A DNA stretch of 21,398 nt. Origin: JBCCRH01 sp039208045. Lineage in GTDB: Bacteria > Bacteroidota > Bacteroidia > Chitinophagales > Saprospiraceae. Location: NCBI GenBank assembly GCA_039208045.1, contig JBCCRH010000046.1, positions 1 through 21,398 on the forward strand, given 5' to 3'. The notes beneath the pieces were generated by a model. The model saw only the letters and a list, made by a program, of their open reading frames with translations, was not told the DNA's origin and ran no database searches. Shown here piece by piece: positions 7,225 through 15,345 of the stretch. Numbering within the stretch: the stretch's first letter is position 1; every line of letters starts with the position of its first letter. The position numbers were made by a program, and so were the translations under genes.

Positions 7225-7365
7225 AAAGTGTCAAAAAAACAGAGCTTCAGCCAAAGATATGCTCATCTTTGGCTGAAAGTGCCGAAAAAACAGAGCTTCA
7301 GCCAAAGATACACTCATCTTTGGCTGAAAGTGCCAAAAAAAGTCGCTCTCAGCCAAAAATATAGG
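7225..7365. repeat. 51-bp tandem hairpin repeat (two full copies and one partial)
   Basis: The unit starts AAAGTGYC then an A-run and CAGAGC at 7225, 7276 and 7327, an exact 51-bp period. Each full unit contains a perfect 13-bp stem, TTCAGCCAAAGAT / ATCTTTGGCTGAA (7246-7258/7265-7277 and 7297-7309/7316-7328). The 6-base loops differ (ATGCTC, ACACTC), while the arms are identical. The third copy keeps only the first half (CTCAGCCAAA) and decays. The array ends about 60 bp before the helicase-fusion start at 7425, so it could lie in its leader or promoter. Because 51 is a multiple of 3, a spurious 17-residue peptide repeat appears in one frame. Confidence 0.75.
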
Positions 7366-7424
7366 TGCTTGCATTTTTTTGCGTATTTTCCTATGTTGTT
7401 ACCACTAGTACTAAACGGGAAACT

Positions 7425-10400
7425 ATGCTCCCCATCGTTTTTTTCGATATTGAGACGGATTACCAAGGGACGAAGGTATTGGATATTGGCGCCTGCTGGG
7501 AGGATGGTAGGCAACTGCATGATGCTGCGCTCCATAAATTTGGTCAGTTTATAGCAGGAGCGGCCTTGGTGTGTGGGCATAATATTTTCCAGCACGATCT
7601 GAAGTATGTCCGCCCGGCCTTGGCAGCAGCAGGTCTTACTGCTGAAAATGCGATTGATACACTTCTATGGTCTCCCTTGCTATTTCCCAAAAAGCCTTAT
7701 CATGCCCTGCTCAAAGACGATAAATTACAGACGGATGCTGTCAACAATCCATTAAACGACGCCCAAAAGGCGCGGGATCTTTTCCATGATGAGGTAGCAG
7801 CCTTTGCACAGCTCGAACCGGCACTCCAAGAAATCTACTATGGTCTGCTACATACGGAAACCTCCTTTGCTGCTTTCTTCAAATACATCGACTACTCGCC
7901 CACCAAGCGCGCCCTAGTACCACTGATCGAGCAAGTCTTCCAAGCCGAAATCTGTACACAGGCTGATCTTGCTAAGTTGGCACAAAAGCATCCCATCGAA
8001 CTAGCTTATGCACTAGCTATTATCCACTGCCGCCACCGCTTTTCGGTCACCCCGCCCTGGGTGCTACGCAATTATCCGGAAGTGCTATCTGTACTCAATC
8101 GCTTGCGCAATAATCCCTGCCTTCAAGGCTGTACGTATTGTCGAAAGCATCTAGACATCCACCGAGGGCTACAGCGATTTTTTGGCTTTAAAGCCTACCG
8201 CACCTACGGTGGAGCGCCGCTACAGGAAAAGGCGGTACAAGCAGCCATCCAAAACCGTTCGCTACTCGCCATTTTCCCGACAGGGGGTGGAAAGTCACTT
8301 GCTTTTCAGCTACCCGCCTTGATGCAAGGCGAAAGCACCAAGGCGCTAACGGTAGTTATCTCGCCTTTGCAGTCGCTGATGAAAGATCAGGTAGATAATC
8401 TGGAGCGAGCAGGCATTACCGAGGGGGTAACCATCAATGGATTACTCAATCCCATTGAGCGGGCTAAGTCGTTTGAGCGGGTGGAGGATGGCTCGGCTTC
8501 GCTACTATACATCTCACCTGAGTCCTTGCGCTCGCGTACAGTGGAGCGACTACTGCTAGGGCGTAAAATTGCTCGCTTTGTGATTGATGAAGCCCACTGC
8601 TTTTCTTCTTGGGGCCAAGATTTTCGAGTCGATTATCTCTATATCGCTGATTTTATCCAGAATCTACAAAGCCAGAAAAATCTCTCTGATCCTATTCCCG
8701 TATCCTGCTTTACCGCAACTGCCAAGCAGCGTGTGGTAGAGGACATCTGTACCTATTTTAAAGAAAAGTTAGGGCTAGAACTAGATTTATTTCGCACCAC
8801 TGCCGCCCGCACCAATTTGCACTACAAAGTCTTTGAGCAAAACGGAGAGGAGGAGAAGTACAACGCACTGCGCAACCTTATTACCGATAAAGACTGCCCA
8901 ACTATCATTTACGTAGCTCGCACCCGCAGAGCAGCCAAAATTGCGGAACGCCTGCGCACCGATGGGTTTAGCGCGCGTGCTTTTCATGGCAAAATGGATG
9001 CTCGCGAAAAGACAGAAAATCAGAATGCCTTTATCGAGGGGAAGGTACAGGTGATGGTGGCGACCGCTGCTTTTGGAATGGGCGTAGATAAAAAAGACGT
9101 GGGCCTAGTGATCCATTTTGATATTTCGGATTCTCTGGAAAATTACGTGCAAGAAGCGGGCCGCGCCGGTCGGGATGAGGCCATTCAAGCCGACTGCTAT
9201 GTACTCTTTAACGAAGATGATCTGAGCAAGCACTTTATCCTTCTCAACCAGACGAAGCTCAACATTCAGGAGATTAAGCAGATTTGGAATGCGATCAAGT
9301 TTATTACGAAATACCGAACGAGTGTATCCAACTCGCCACTCGAAATTGCTCGGCGGGCAGGCTGGGATGATAATGTAGCTGAAATAGAAACGCGCGTCAC
9401 CACTGCCATTGCTGCGCTCGAAGATGCGGGCTACCTAAGGCGTGGACAAAATATGCCTCGCGTATATGCCAATAGCATCCGATCGAGAAATGCCCAAGAG
9501 GCTATTGAGCAGATCAAGCGATCCACCCTATTTGAATCGGAGCGCCAAAGAGAGCACGCTATTCGGATTATCCGAAAGCTTTTTTCTAGTAAGAGCAGGG
9601 CCAATGCTAGTGATAGCGATGTGGCCGAATCGCGTATTGATTATATCAGCGATCATCTAGGAATCGTAAAGGGAGAAGTTATTCAGATCATCAATCTGCT
9701 GCGAGATGAAAACATTCTGGCGGATGCCAAAGACCTAACGGCTTTCCTCAAAAGAGGGCAGCACCAGAATCGTTCGCTGACTACGGTAGAGCTATTTTGG
9801 GAGTTAGAACAATTTTTGCTTACGCAAATTGACGAGACCGAGCAGGATTTCTCACTCAAAGCCCTCAATGAATCGGCCGAAGCAGCAGGCTGCTCCCATG
9901 CCTCCCCCCAACACCTGAAAACCCTGCTGAATTTTTATGCGATCAAACAGTGGATCAAACGGGCGCAGCGCAGCTTTTCTAACCATCTGATTGTCGTACA
10001 AGCTCAAATGGATGTTGAACTACTGAAAGCCAAAGCTAAAAAGCGATACGCCTTAGCTCGGTTTATCGTAGAATTTTTATACCAAAAAAGCAAAACAGCA
10101 CAGCTAGAAAGCGGGAAGGAAGAGGAAATACTAGTTGAGTTTTCAGTATTGGAACTCAAAGCGAGCTTTGAGCATCAATCAGGACTTTTTCACGAAAAAA
10201 TTACCTTCGAAGCAGTAGAAGATACGCTATTCTATTTGTCCAAAATCAAGGCCCTAAAGATTGAAGGAGGATTTATGGTGCTTTATAATCGCCTTCACTT
10301 GGTGCGGCTAGAGGAAAACAACATGATTCAGTACAAGAATGAAGACTATCAAAAACTGAATGAATTTTATGAAAATAAAATCCAGCAGATTCATATCGTG

Positions 10401-12227
10401 GGGGAATATGCCAAAAAAATGGTGCATGACTATATGGATGCCCTGCGCTTTGTGGATGATTATTTTCAGCTCAACTATTCGGCCTTTTTGGGCAAATACT
10501 TCCCTGGCAGTCGGGGCCAAGAAATTAAGCGCAATATTACCCCTGCTAAGTATCGCCAGCTATTTGATGCCCTATCGGAGGCCCAGCGCCAAATCATCGA
10601 TGATCAAGAAAGCCCACACATTGTAGTAGCTGCTGGGCCAGGCAGTGGAAAAACCAAAGTCCTAACCCACAAACTTGCCGCCCTTCTATTGATGGAAGAT
10701 GTGAAGCACGAGCAATTGTTGATGCTTACCTTCTCGCGCGCTGCTGCCACCACTTTCAAGAAGCGCCTAATTGACCTTATTGGAAACGCCGCTCATTTTG
10801 TAGAAATTAAAACCTTTCACAGCTATTGCTTCGATTTGCTAGGACGCGTGGGGAGTCTCGAAAAATCAGACCAGATTCTCCAGCAAGCAGTAGAAAAAAT
10901 TCGCAGTGGCGAAATCGAACGCAACCGGATTACTAAAACCGTTTTAGTAATCGACGAAGCGCAGGATATGAATGCAGATGAGTTTGCGTTGGTACGCGCT
11001 TTGATGGAAACTAACGAATCCTTGCGAGTCATTGCAGTTGGCGATGACGATCAAAATATCTACGAGTTTCGTGGAGCTAATTCCAGCTACCTATTCGAAC
11101 TCATCCAAACACATGGCGCTACTAAATACGAGCTGACGACCAACTACCGCAGCAGCCCCGAAATTGTCACTTTGGCCAATGCCTTCGCACAGCGCATCTC
11201 CCGCCGCCTGAAAGTCAACCCCATACAGTCCTATTATGATTACCCGGGTGAAGCCAAGGTCATACACTACCAAAGCACGCACTTAATCGAACCCCTGGTG
11301 CAAGATATACTCACGACTGACCTTAGCGGGACGACCTGCGTACTCACAAAAACCAATGAAGAAGCCGCCCAAATTGCAGGCCTGCTCCTACAACAAGGTA
11401 GACCTGCTAAGTTGATTCAGAGCAATGATGGTTTTGTGTTGTCCAACTTACTCGAAGTGCGCTATTTTATGGATGCCCTGCAAACTTCCCAAGTAGCAAT
11501 TGCCCCCGAAATATGGAATCAAGCAAAACGGGCTACCCACGAAAAATTCAAAGCCAGCCCCCGCTTTGAAATTGTACACCAGCTCATAAGCGATTTTCAA
11601 GCAACCAATCCCAAGCAGAAGTACTGGTCTGATTTTGAGTCTTTCGTCCGCGAATCCAAAATCGAAGATTTCTACCAGCAAGAAAGCGATACCATCCTCG
11701 TCTCCACCATCCACAAAGCCAAAGGCCGAGAGTTCGACTACGTATTTTTACTGCTCGACCAGTTCCGCACCCAAACGGACGCCGCTAAGCGCCAAGTTTA
11801 CGTCGCCCTCACCCGCGCCAAAAGGCACTTGGCCATCCACACCAACGAAAGCAGCTTCAGCTACTTGCAAGTGCCCAGCCTGCAACAGCTAACCAATACT
11901 ACCCAATGGCAACCACCCCAAAAGATCAGTATGCCACTGAGCTATAAAGACATCCACCTCAATTACTTCACTTACCTTCAGCATCGCGTTCGGCTCCTCC
12001 ACAGCGGCCAAGCCCTGCACCTCCATCCCGACGGGCTCACCAACGCGGATGGGGAACTCGTCGTAAAATATTCCAAGAAATTTTTAGCTGATTTGAAAGC
12101 CCGTGCTCAAGCAGGCTACCAGCCTCGGAGTGCAAAAGTCAACTTCCTAGTCTATTGGAAAAAGCCAGAAAATGAAGCGGAGTATTTGATTGTGTTGCCT
12201 GAGCTGGTGTTTGTGCGGTCGAGCTAG
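7425..12227 (+). CDS. Exonuclease-RecQ-UvrD helicase fusion protein
   Basis: A 1600-residue cytoplasmic DNA-processing protein. ATG 7425 is chosen because the domain starts at once (PIVFFDIET); an upstream ATG at 7365 lies in the decaying repeat. Residues 1-120 are a DnaQ-like exonuclease: D8 and E10 (DIET), D58 (HNIFQHD), and NPLNDAQKARD at 108-118, where the usual His of the DEDDh type seems to be Asn. C232, C236 and C239 form a small Cys cluster. Residues about 265-600 are the RecQ core: TGGGKS 286-291, DEAH 388-391, QEAGRAGRDE 576-585. The four-Cys zinc site usual after the RecQ core is not seen; a winged-helix-like region follows. Residues about 1050-1500 are a UvrD/SF1 helicase: GPGSGKT 1071-1077, DEAQD 1177-1181, VSTIHKAKG 1426-1434, ALTRAK 1461-1466. 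The likely role is DNA repair, recombination or defence. It is alone on its strand between repeats and a broken ATPase gene. Confidence 0.93.
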   Translation: MLPIVFFDIETDYQGTKVLDIGACWEDGRQLHDAALHKFGQFIAGAALVCGHNIFQHDLKYVRPALAAAGLTAENAIDTLLWSPLLFPKKPYHALLKDDKLQTDAVNNPLNDAQKARDLFHDEVAAFAQLEPALQEIYYGLLHTETSFAAFFKYIDYSPTKRALVPLIEQVFQAEICTQADLAKLAQKHPIELAYALAIIHCRHRFSVTPPWVLRNYPEVLSVLNRLRNNPCLQGCTYCRKHLDIHRGLQRFFGFKAYRTYGGAPLQEKAVQAAIQNRSLLAIFPTGGGKSLAFQLPALMQGESTKALTVVISPLQSLMKDQVDNLERAGITEGVTINGLLNPIERAKSFERVEDGSASLLYISPESLRSRTVERLLLGRKIARFVIDEAHCFSSWGQDFRVDYLYIADFIQNLQSQKNLSDPIPVSCFTATAKQRVVEDICTYFKEKLGLELDLFRTTAARTNLHYKVFEQNGEEEKYNALRNLITDKDCPTIIYVARTRRAAKIAERLRTDGFSARAFHGKMDAREKTENQNAFIEGKVQVMVATAAFGMGVDKKDVGLVIHFDISDSLENYVQEAGRAGRDEAIQADCYVLFNEDDLSKHFILLNQTKLNIQEIKQIWNAIKFITKYRTSVSNSPLEIARRAGWDDNVAEIETRVTTAIAALEDAGYLRRGQNMPRVYANSIRSRNAQEAIEQIKRSTLFESERQREHAIRIIRKLFSSKSRANASDSDVAESRIDYISDHLGIVKGEVIQIINLLRDENILADAKDLTAFLKRGQHQNRSLTTVELFWELEQFLLTQIDETEQDFSLKALNESAEAAGCSHASPQHLKTLLNFYAIKQWIKRAQRSFSNHLIVVQAQMDVELLKAKAKKRYALARFIVEFLYQKSKTAQLESGKEEEILVEFSVLELKASFEHQSGLFHEKITFEAVEDTLFYLSKIKALKIEGGFMVLYNRLHLVRLEENNMIQYKNEDYQKLNEFYENKIQQIHIVGEYAKKMVHDYMDALRFVDDYFQLNYSAFLGKYFPGSRGQEIKRNITPAKYRQLFDALSEAQRQIIDDQESPHIVVAAGPGSGKTKVLTHKLAALLLMEDVKHEQLLMLTFSRAAATTFKKRLIDLIGNAAHFVEIKTFHSYCFDLLGRVGSLEKSDQILQQAVEKIRSGEIERNRITKTVLVIDEAQDMNADEFALVRALMETNESLRVIAVGDDDQNIYEFRGANSSYLFELIQTHGATKYELTTNYRSSPEIVTLANAFAQRISRRLKVNPIQSYYDYPGEAKVIHYQSTHLIEPLVQDILTTDLSGTTCVLTKTNEEAAQIAGLLLQQGRPAKLIQSNDGFVLSNLLEVRYFMDALQTSQVAIAPEIWNQAKRATHEKFKASPRFEIVHQLISDFQATNPKQKYWSDFESFVRESKIEDFYQQESDTILVSTIHKAKGREFDYVFLLLDQFRTQTDAAKRQVYVALTRAKRHLAIHTNESSFSYLQVPSLQQLTNTTQWQPPQKISMPLSYKDIHLNYFTYLQHRVRLLHSGQALHLHPDGLTNADGELVVKYSKKFLADLKARAQAGYQPRSAKVNFLVYWKKPENEAEYLIVLPELVFVRSS

Positions 12228-12232
12228 GATGA

Positions 12233-12766
12233 TTATTCAAAGAGGATTCTCCGTGTAATTCGATTGTACAATCCCCCAGGTTGCCGCATTACATTCTCAA
12301 TCATCCAAGAGGCTGCTGAGCCACAAATGACCACTACAATGTTTCGATGAACTGCCCAGTTGTTCCAGAAAAAGCTGAAACTTCTCAAAAAACCAGATTT
12401 AGGACTGGCGAGCCAGGGTAATTCATCAAAAAAAACAACGAGTTTCCCATCTGTAGCCTTAATTTTCTCTTTCAGGTAAGACATCAGCATTTGGAAAGCT
12501 TCCTGCCAGGAAACAGGCGTTTTGTAGGGAATATTGGTAGTAGAATAACTATTAAGTAAGTAGGCGAAGTTAGCTAGTTGCTCTTTCAGCGGAGTGTTCT
12601 GTGTACCAGAAATCGCAAAAACAATCTGCTCCTGATACACCCGATTAATCAAGAAGGTCTTTCCTACCCGTCGTCGCCCGATTACAGAAACCATCTCTGG
12701 TTCATTGCTCTGTAGCGCCTTTTCTAGGATAGCTCGTTCAGCTTTTCGTCCGATTAATTTCTCCAC
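12233..12766 (-). pseudogene. 3'-truncated AAA ATPase of the archaeal-ATPase/DUF234 type
   Basis: The 177-residue product starts MEKLIGRKAERAILEKAL and has a Walker A GRRRVGKT (30-37), Walker B VVFFDELPWL (about 111-119, D114 E115) and the sensor-like VVVICGSAASWM. These are the N-terminal half of the widespread single-gene ATPases that normally run to about 380-480 residues, with a second winged-helix/nuclease-like half. Here the frame stops at NRITRRILFE, the point at which full-length members continue into the C-terminal half. Its stop is 5 bp from the helicase-fusion stop, so the missing half was probably lost when the two regions were joined. The ATPase core is intact, so a shortened product could be made, but function is doubtful. 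Nested inverted repeats lie directly upstream. Confidence 0.75.
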
Positions 12767-12775
12767 GTTTCATTT

Positions 12776-12873
12776 ATATTTGGTGAAATCGCTGTAAAAT
12801 AAGCACATTTTACCAAGTATAGAATAACAAAACTGGTAAAATGTAGATTGAAACTGTAGATTTCACCAGATAT
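12776..12873. repeat. Nested inverted repeats upstream of the ATPase remnant
   Basis: The outer arms ATATTTGGTGAAATC (12776-12790) and GATTTCACCAGATAT (12859-12873) match at 14 of 15. The inner arms ACATTTTACCA (12805-12815) and TGGTAAAATGT (12834-12844) are perfect, with an 18-bp spacer. All four arms contain the word TGGTRAAAT. The structure starts 9 bp before the ATPase start codon, so it could be an operator or transcript leader, or the end of a mobile unit that carried the ATPase gene. Confidence 0.6.
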
Positions 12874-12887
12874 AATAAAAGCACAGC

Positions 12888-12922
12888 CGTACACTGAGCG
12901 TAGCCGAAGTGTACGCTCGGTG
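12888..12922. repeat. Overlapping hairpins that exclude each other, after the DUF885-like gene
   Basis: CGTACACT (12888-12895) pairs with AGTGTACG (12908-12915), and CACTGAGCGTA (12892-12902) pairs with TACGCTCGGTG (12912-12922, 10 of 11). The two stems share bases and cannot form together. The block lies 2 bp beyond the stop of the DUF885-like gene and contains CACTGAGCG, also present in copy A at 2018-2026. It may act as a terminator or be another palindromic repeat; no T-run follows it. Confidence 0.5.
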
Positions 12923-12924
12923 AG

Positions 12925-14577
12925 CTACTCCCCAACCCCCCGAATCGGCCCATCATCCCCCGTCAGCTCCCAATGCCCCAGCGAAATGGGGATATTGCCG
13001 ATGGCATTTAATTGATCAAAATAAGCGGCGAGGGTGAAGGGCTGGCCCTTTTGTTCGCAGGTCCGTGCAAACTCAGCCATGGCCAGTTCCATCTGGTACT
13101 TGCCGGTGATGTAGCTGGTGCCATACCCGGGTTGGCGGAGGTAGAGGTGCTGCTCAAAGAGTAGGAGTTCTTTTTCGGTTTTCATCCAGCCGCGAGGGGT
13201 GTATTCGGAGTGGATGCCACCGGCCTCCTCCATCGTCATATCGTTGGCATGGGCGTAGAGGGAGCCTAGGCCCCGCGCTGCCCGCTGCGCAATCATAATG
13301 TACACAATCTCGCGCACGCGAGGGTTGTCGTCGTACAAACCAGCGTGCATAAACATCTCTTCCACCGCAGTGGCCATGCCCTCGTTGCGGGAATCGAAGA
13401 TGTTATACAACAGCGGCTTTTGCCGAATGGGACTGGGGTTGGGCTCGGTATCCATGCGGGCGAGCTCAAACCAGTGGTAAAAATGGCAGTAGAGGGGGCG
13501 TGGATCGTAATGTGCGGTGATCCAGAAGAAGTTCCGGGTGTTTTGAGGGACAAACTGCCCCAAATGTTGGCGTAGGGCGGGATCAAAATAATTTTTAACC
13601 GTCAGGATACTATCCTGCTCTAAGAAGTTCATCATGCTTCGGGCAGACGTTTCGGCAAGTGCTCGATAGGCTTCGGGGGAGTCGGCTGCGACGAGCTGGG
13701 GGAGTGCTCGATTGCGATGTTCTTCCAATTTTAGAGACGACCAGGCTCTGGCTAATTCTCGCTTTAAAATCATCACTTCATCTTCCCAAGTAAGTGGTAC
13801 CAGATGCACCTTTTGCAAATACCAGGTGTAGTTTTCTTTACCAATGCCCGAAGGCCCCGTTTTAGTTTTGGACTCTTCCTCCAACCATTTGGCGAAAGCC
13901 TTAGTAGAGGCAATAGCAGTATCCAAGCTAGCCATCAGCTCTGCATCTTCTGCCACTCCCGGTCGTGCTTTGATCACGGCTAAACCTTCCGCTTGACGGC
14001 GAATATCGCGTATCCCTGCCACCCAAAGGTCTCTGGCATTTCCCGTAAGGTTACCCTGTGCCTGCTCATTGAGGGCAGGAATAACGGCTAGGTCACCCAG
14101 CAGCCGCTGGCGCTCTGGTGCTCGGAGTGGGAAATGGTACGTCCAGATTTCGGTGGTGGCATGGTGTGTTGGGCCTTCGTGAGCAGGGACGTCGCTCCGG
14201 TAGGTCCACAAGGATTTGTAAAAGGCAGGGTCGCGCACCCACGGCTTCAGTATTCGGTGGTTGAAGTCGTAGCCATTCATTTCTGCCCATACGATGAGCC
14301 AATCTACTTGCTGAGGGACAGGCCAGCCAGTGGTATCGATGGCTTGTAATTGCTGTTGCAATTGCTTGAACTCTGGCCATCGCTTTTCGAAAGTGGCCGC
14401 AGTGTAGTCCGGTGCCCCATTCCGCATGGGAGGACGCTCAAAGTCGCGCCATTGCTCAAAGAGCTGCACTAAGTCTTGGTGTTTAGTAAAGGTAGTAGGC
14501 TGTGCCACTTCGGCATTTTGCTGACAAGCAGAAAAGACAAAGCTCAGGCTAAGTAACAACGAAAATAGACGTAGCAT
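12925..14577 (-). CDS. DUF885-like lipoprotein
   Basis: A 550-residue protein with a lipoprotein signal MLRLFSLLLSLSFVFSAC (Cys18), so it is anchored in a membrane facing the periplasm. The body resembles the DUF885 family in length and order: GIGKENYTWYLQKVHLVPLTWED in the middle, then SRNEGMATAVEEMFMHAGLYDD around residue 399, VYIMIAQRAARGLGSLYAHANDMTMEEA, and the closing PGYGTSYITGKYQMELA followed by GNIPISLGHWEL. DUF885 members are predicted metal-dependent peptidases with an HEGxPGH site before the EG(W/M) helix; here I do not see a clean HExxH, so activity is uncertain. The upstream CpeT/CpcT-like gene ends 11 bp before its ATG and the two are probably one operon. Confidence 0.75.
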   Translation of the reverse strand: MLRLFSLLLSLSFVFSACQQNAEVAQPTTFTKHQDLVQLFEQWRDFERPPMRNGAPDYTAATFEKRWPEFKQLQQQLQAIDTTGWPVPQQVDWLIVWAEMNGYDFNHRILKPWVRDPAFYKSLWTYRSDVPAHEGPTHHATTEIWTYHFPLRAPERQRLLGDLAVIPALNEQAQGNLTGNARDLWVAGIRDIRRQAEGLAVIKARPGVAEDAELMASLDTAIASTKAFAKWLEEESKTKTGPSGIGKENYTWYLQKVHLVPLTWEDEVMILKRELARAWSSLKLEEHRNRALPQLVAADSPEAYRALAETSARSMMNFLEQDSILTVKNYFDPALRQHLGQFVPQNTRNFFWITAHYDPRPLYCHFYHWFELARMDTEPNPSPIRQKPLLYNIFDSRNEGMATAVEEMFMHAGLYDDNPRVREIVYIMIAQRAARGLGSLYAHANDMTMEEAGGIHSEYTPRGWMKTEKELLLFEQHLYLRQPGYGTSYITGKYQMELAMAEFARTCEQKGQPFTLAAYFDQLNAIGNIPISLGHWELTGDDGPIRGVGE

Positions 14578-14588
14578 AGTAGTTGAGA

Positions 14589-15233
14589 TTAATCAATTTT
14601 TTTAAAAATATAACCGCCCTCGGTAGCCCCCCAGACCTGCTCGCCTGCCTCATTCCAGCCCTGATCCCAAGATACTAACTGCCCACGGCAGATGGTTACC
14701 TCAGAGCTGGCATAGCTGGCACCACGAAGTGTGCTTTTGCAGGCCCCTTCTTTGGTAGCACCAGTGTAGCAGCCATTAGCGTCTTTTTGGAGGTAAACAG
14801 CACAACCTTGGCGTAAATTTAGGGAGTCCGTGGTGAGCTCTCTGAACAGCTTACGCTTGTTCCACCCTTCGGTGAAGCGGCTGGGCGTTTGTAACTCATA
14901 CACCTTGCTGCTAAAGCTTCCATCTTCTTCCATACCCAATTGATAGACCCGTTGCCGGTAAGGCTTTTCGACCATAGCCGTCACCGCTTGCTCTACATAA
15001 AGCCACTTGCCATCCGTGCGATCTTCCCAGATTGGAAACATGACGAGGTTGATGTCATAATAGGTACTGTCCTGTGCTGCTTGCTCACGACTAGAGAAGG
15101 TGCCACTCATGACTTGCTGTAATTGTTCTAATTCAAGTGCTGCTGTTGTGCGCTGATTTTTTTGCACCTTGGTAGCGCAGGAGGCCAGCAAGAGTAAGGT
15201 GGAGAGCAGGAAAAATGCTTGTTTTTTGTTCAT
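14589..15233 (-). CDS. CpeT/CpcT-like lipoprotein
   Basis: A 214-residue protein with a lipoprotein signal (MNKKQAFFLLSTLLLLASC, Cys19). Residues about 38-205 carry the CpeT/CpcT signature: LQQVMSGTFSSREQAAQDSTYYDI, VMFPIWEDRTDGKWLYVEQA, PYRQRVYQL, then GCAVYLQKDANGCYTG with the following TKEGACKSTLRGASYASSEVTI, and WDQGWNEAGEQVWGATEGGYIFKK. In cyanobacteria this family attaches bilin chromophores to phycobiliproteins. The many Bacteroidota and gammaproteobacterial homologues are in organisms without phycobilisomes, so a lyase role is not implied here; a lipid-anchored periplasmic ligand binder is a safer guess. It has two Cys pairs in the C-terminal half. It precedes the DUF885-like gene by 11 bp. 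Confidence 0.82.
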   Translation of the reverse strand: MNKKQAFFLLSTLLLLASCATKVQKNQRTTAALELEQLQQVMSGTFSSREQAAQDSTYYDINLVMFPIWEDRTDGKWLYVEQAVTAMVEKPYRQRVYQLGMEEDGSFSSKVYELQTPSRFTEGWNKRKLFRELTTDSLNLRQGCAVYLQKDANGCYTGATKEGACKSTLRGASYASSEVTICRGQLVSWDQGWNEAGEQVWGATEGGYIFKKID

Positions 15234-15345
15234 ATTGATAGTTTATTTGTAATGTAAGATTGCCCTATCAGTAGATGCTTACCATCCAAAAGTAAGCAAG
15301 CTTGGGCGAGGGATTGATTATTTTGTGTTTTAAAAAAGTATAAAA

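Noticed and set aside
7225..7365. CRISPR-like array
   Set aside because: The repeats are contiguous, with only 6-base variable loops and no spacers of 25-40 bp; no cas genes are present.
7365..7424. N-terminal extension of the helicase fusion
   Set aside because: The 20 extra residues are encoded by the decaying repeat and a T-rich stretch, while the exonuclease domain begins directly after ATG 7425.
7228..7554. An open frame encoding a protein with 17-residue repeats (KKQSFSQRY..HLWLKVP)
   Set aside because: It arises because the 51-bp DNA repeat is a multiple of three; the frame then runs into the helicase gene in another phase, and the conserved feature is the hairpin, not the peptide.
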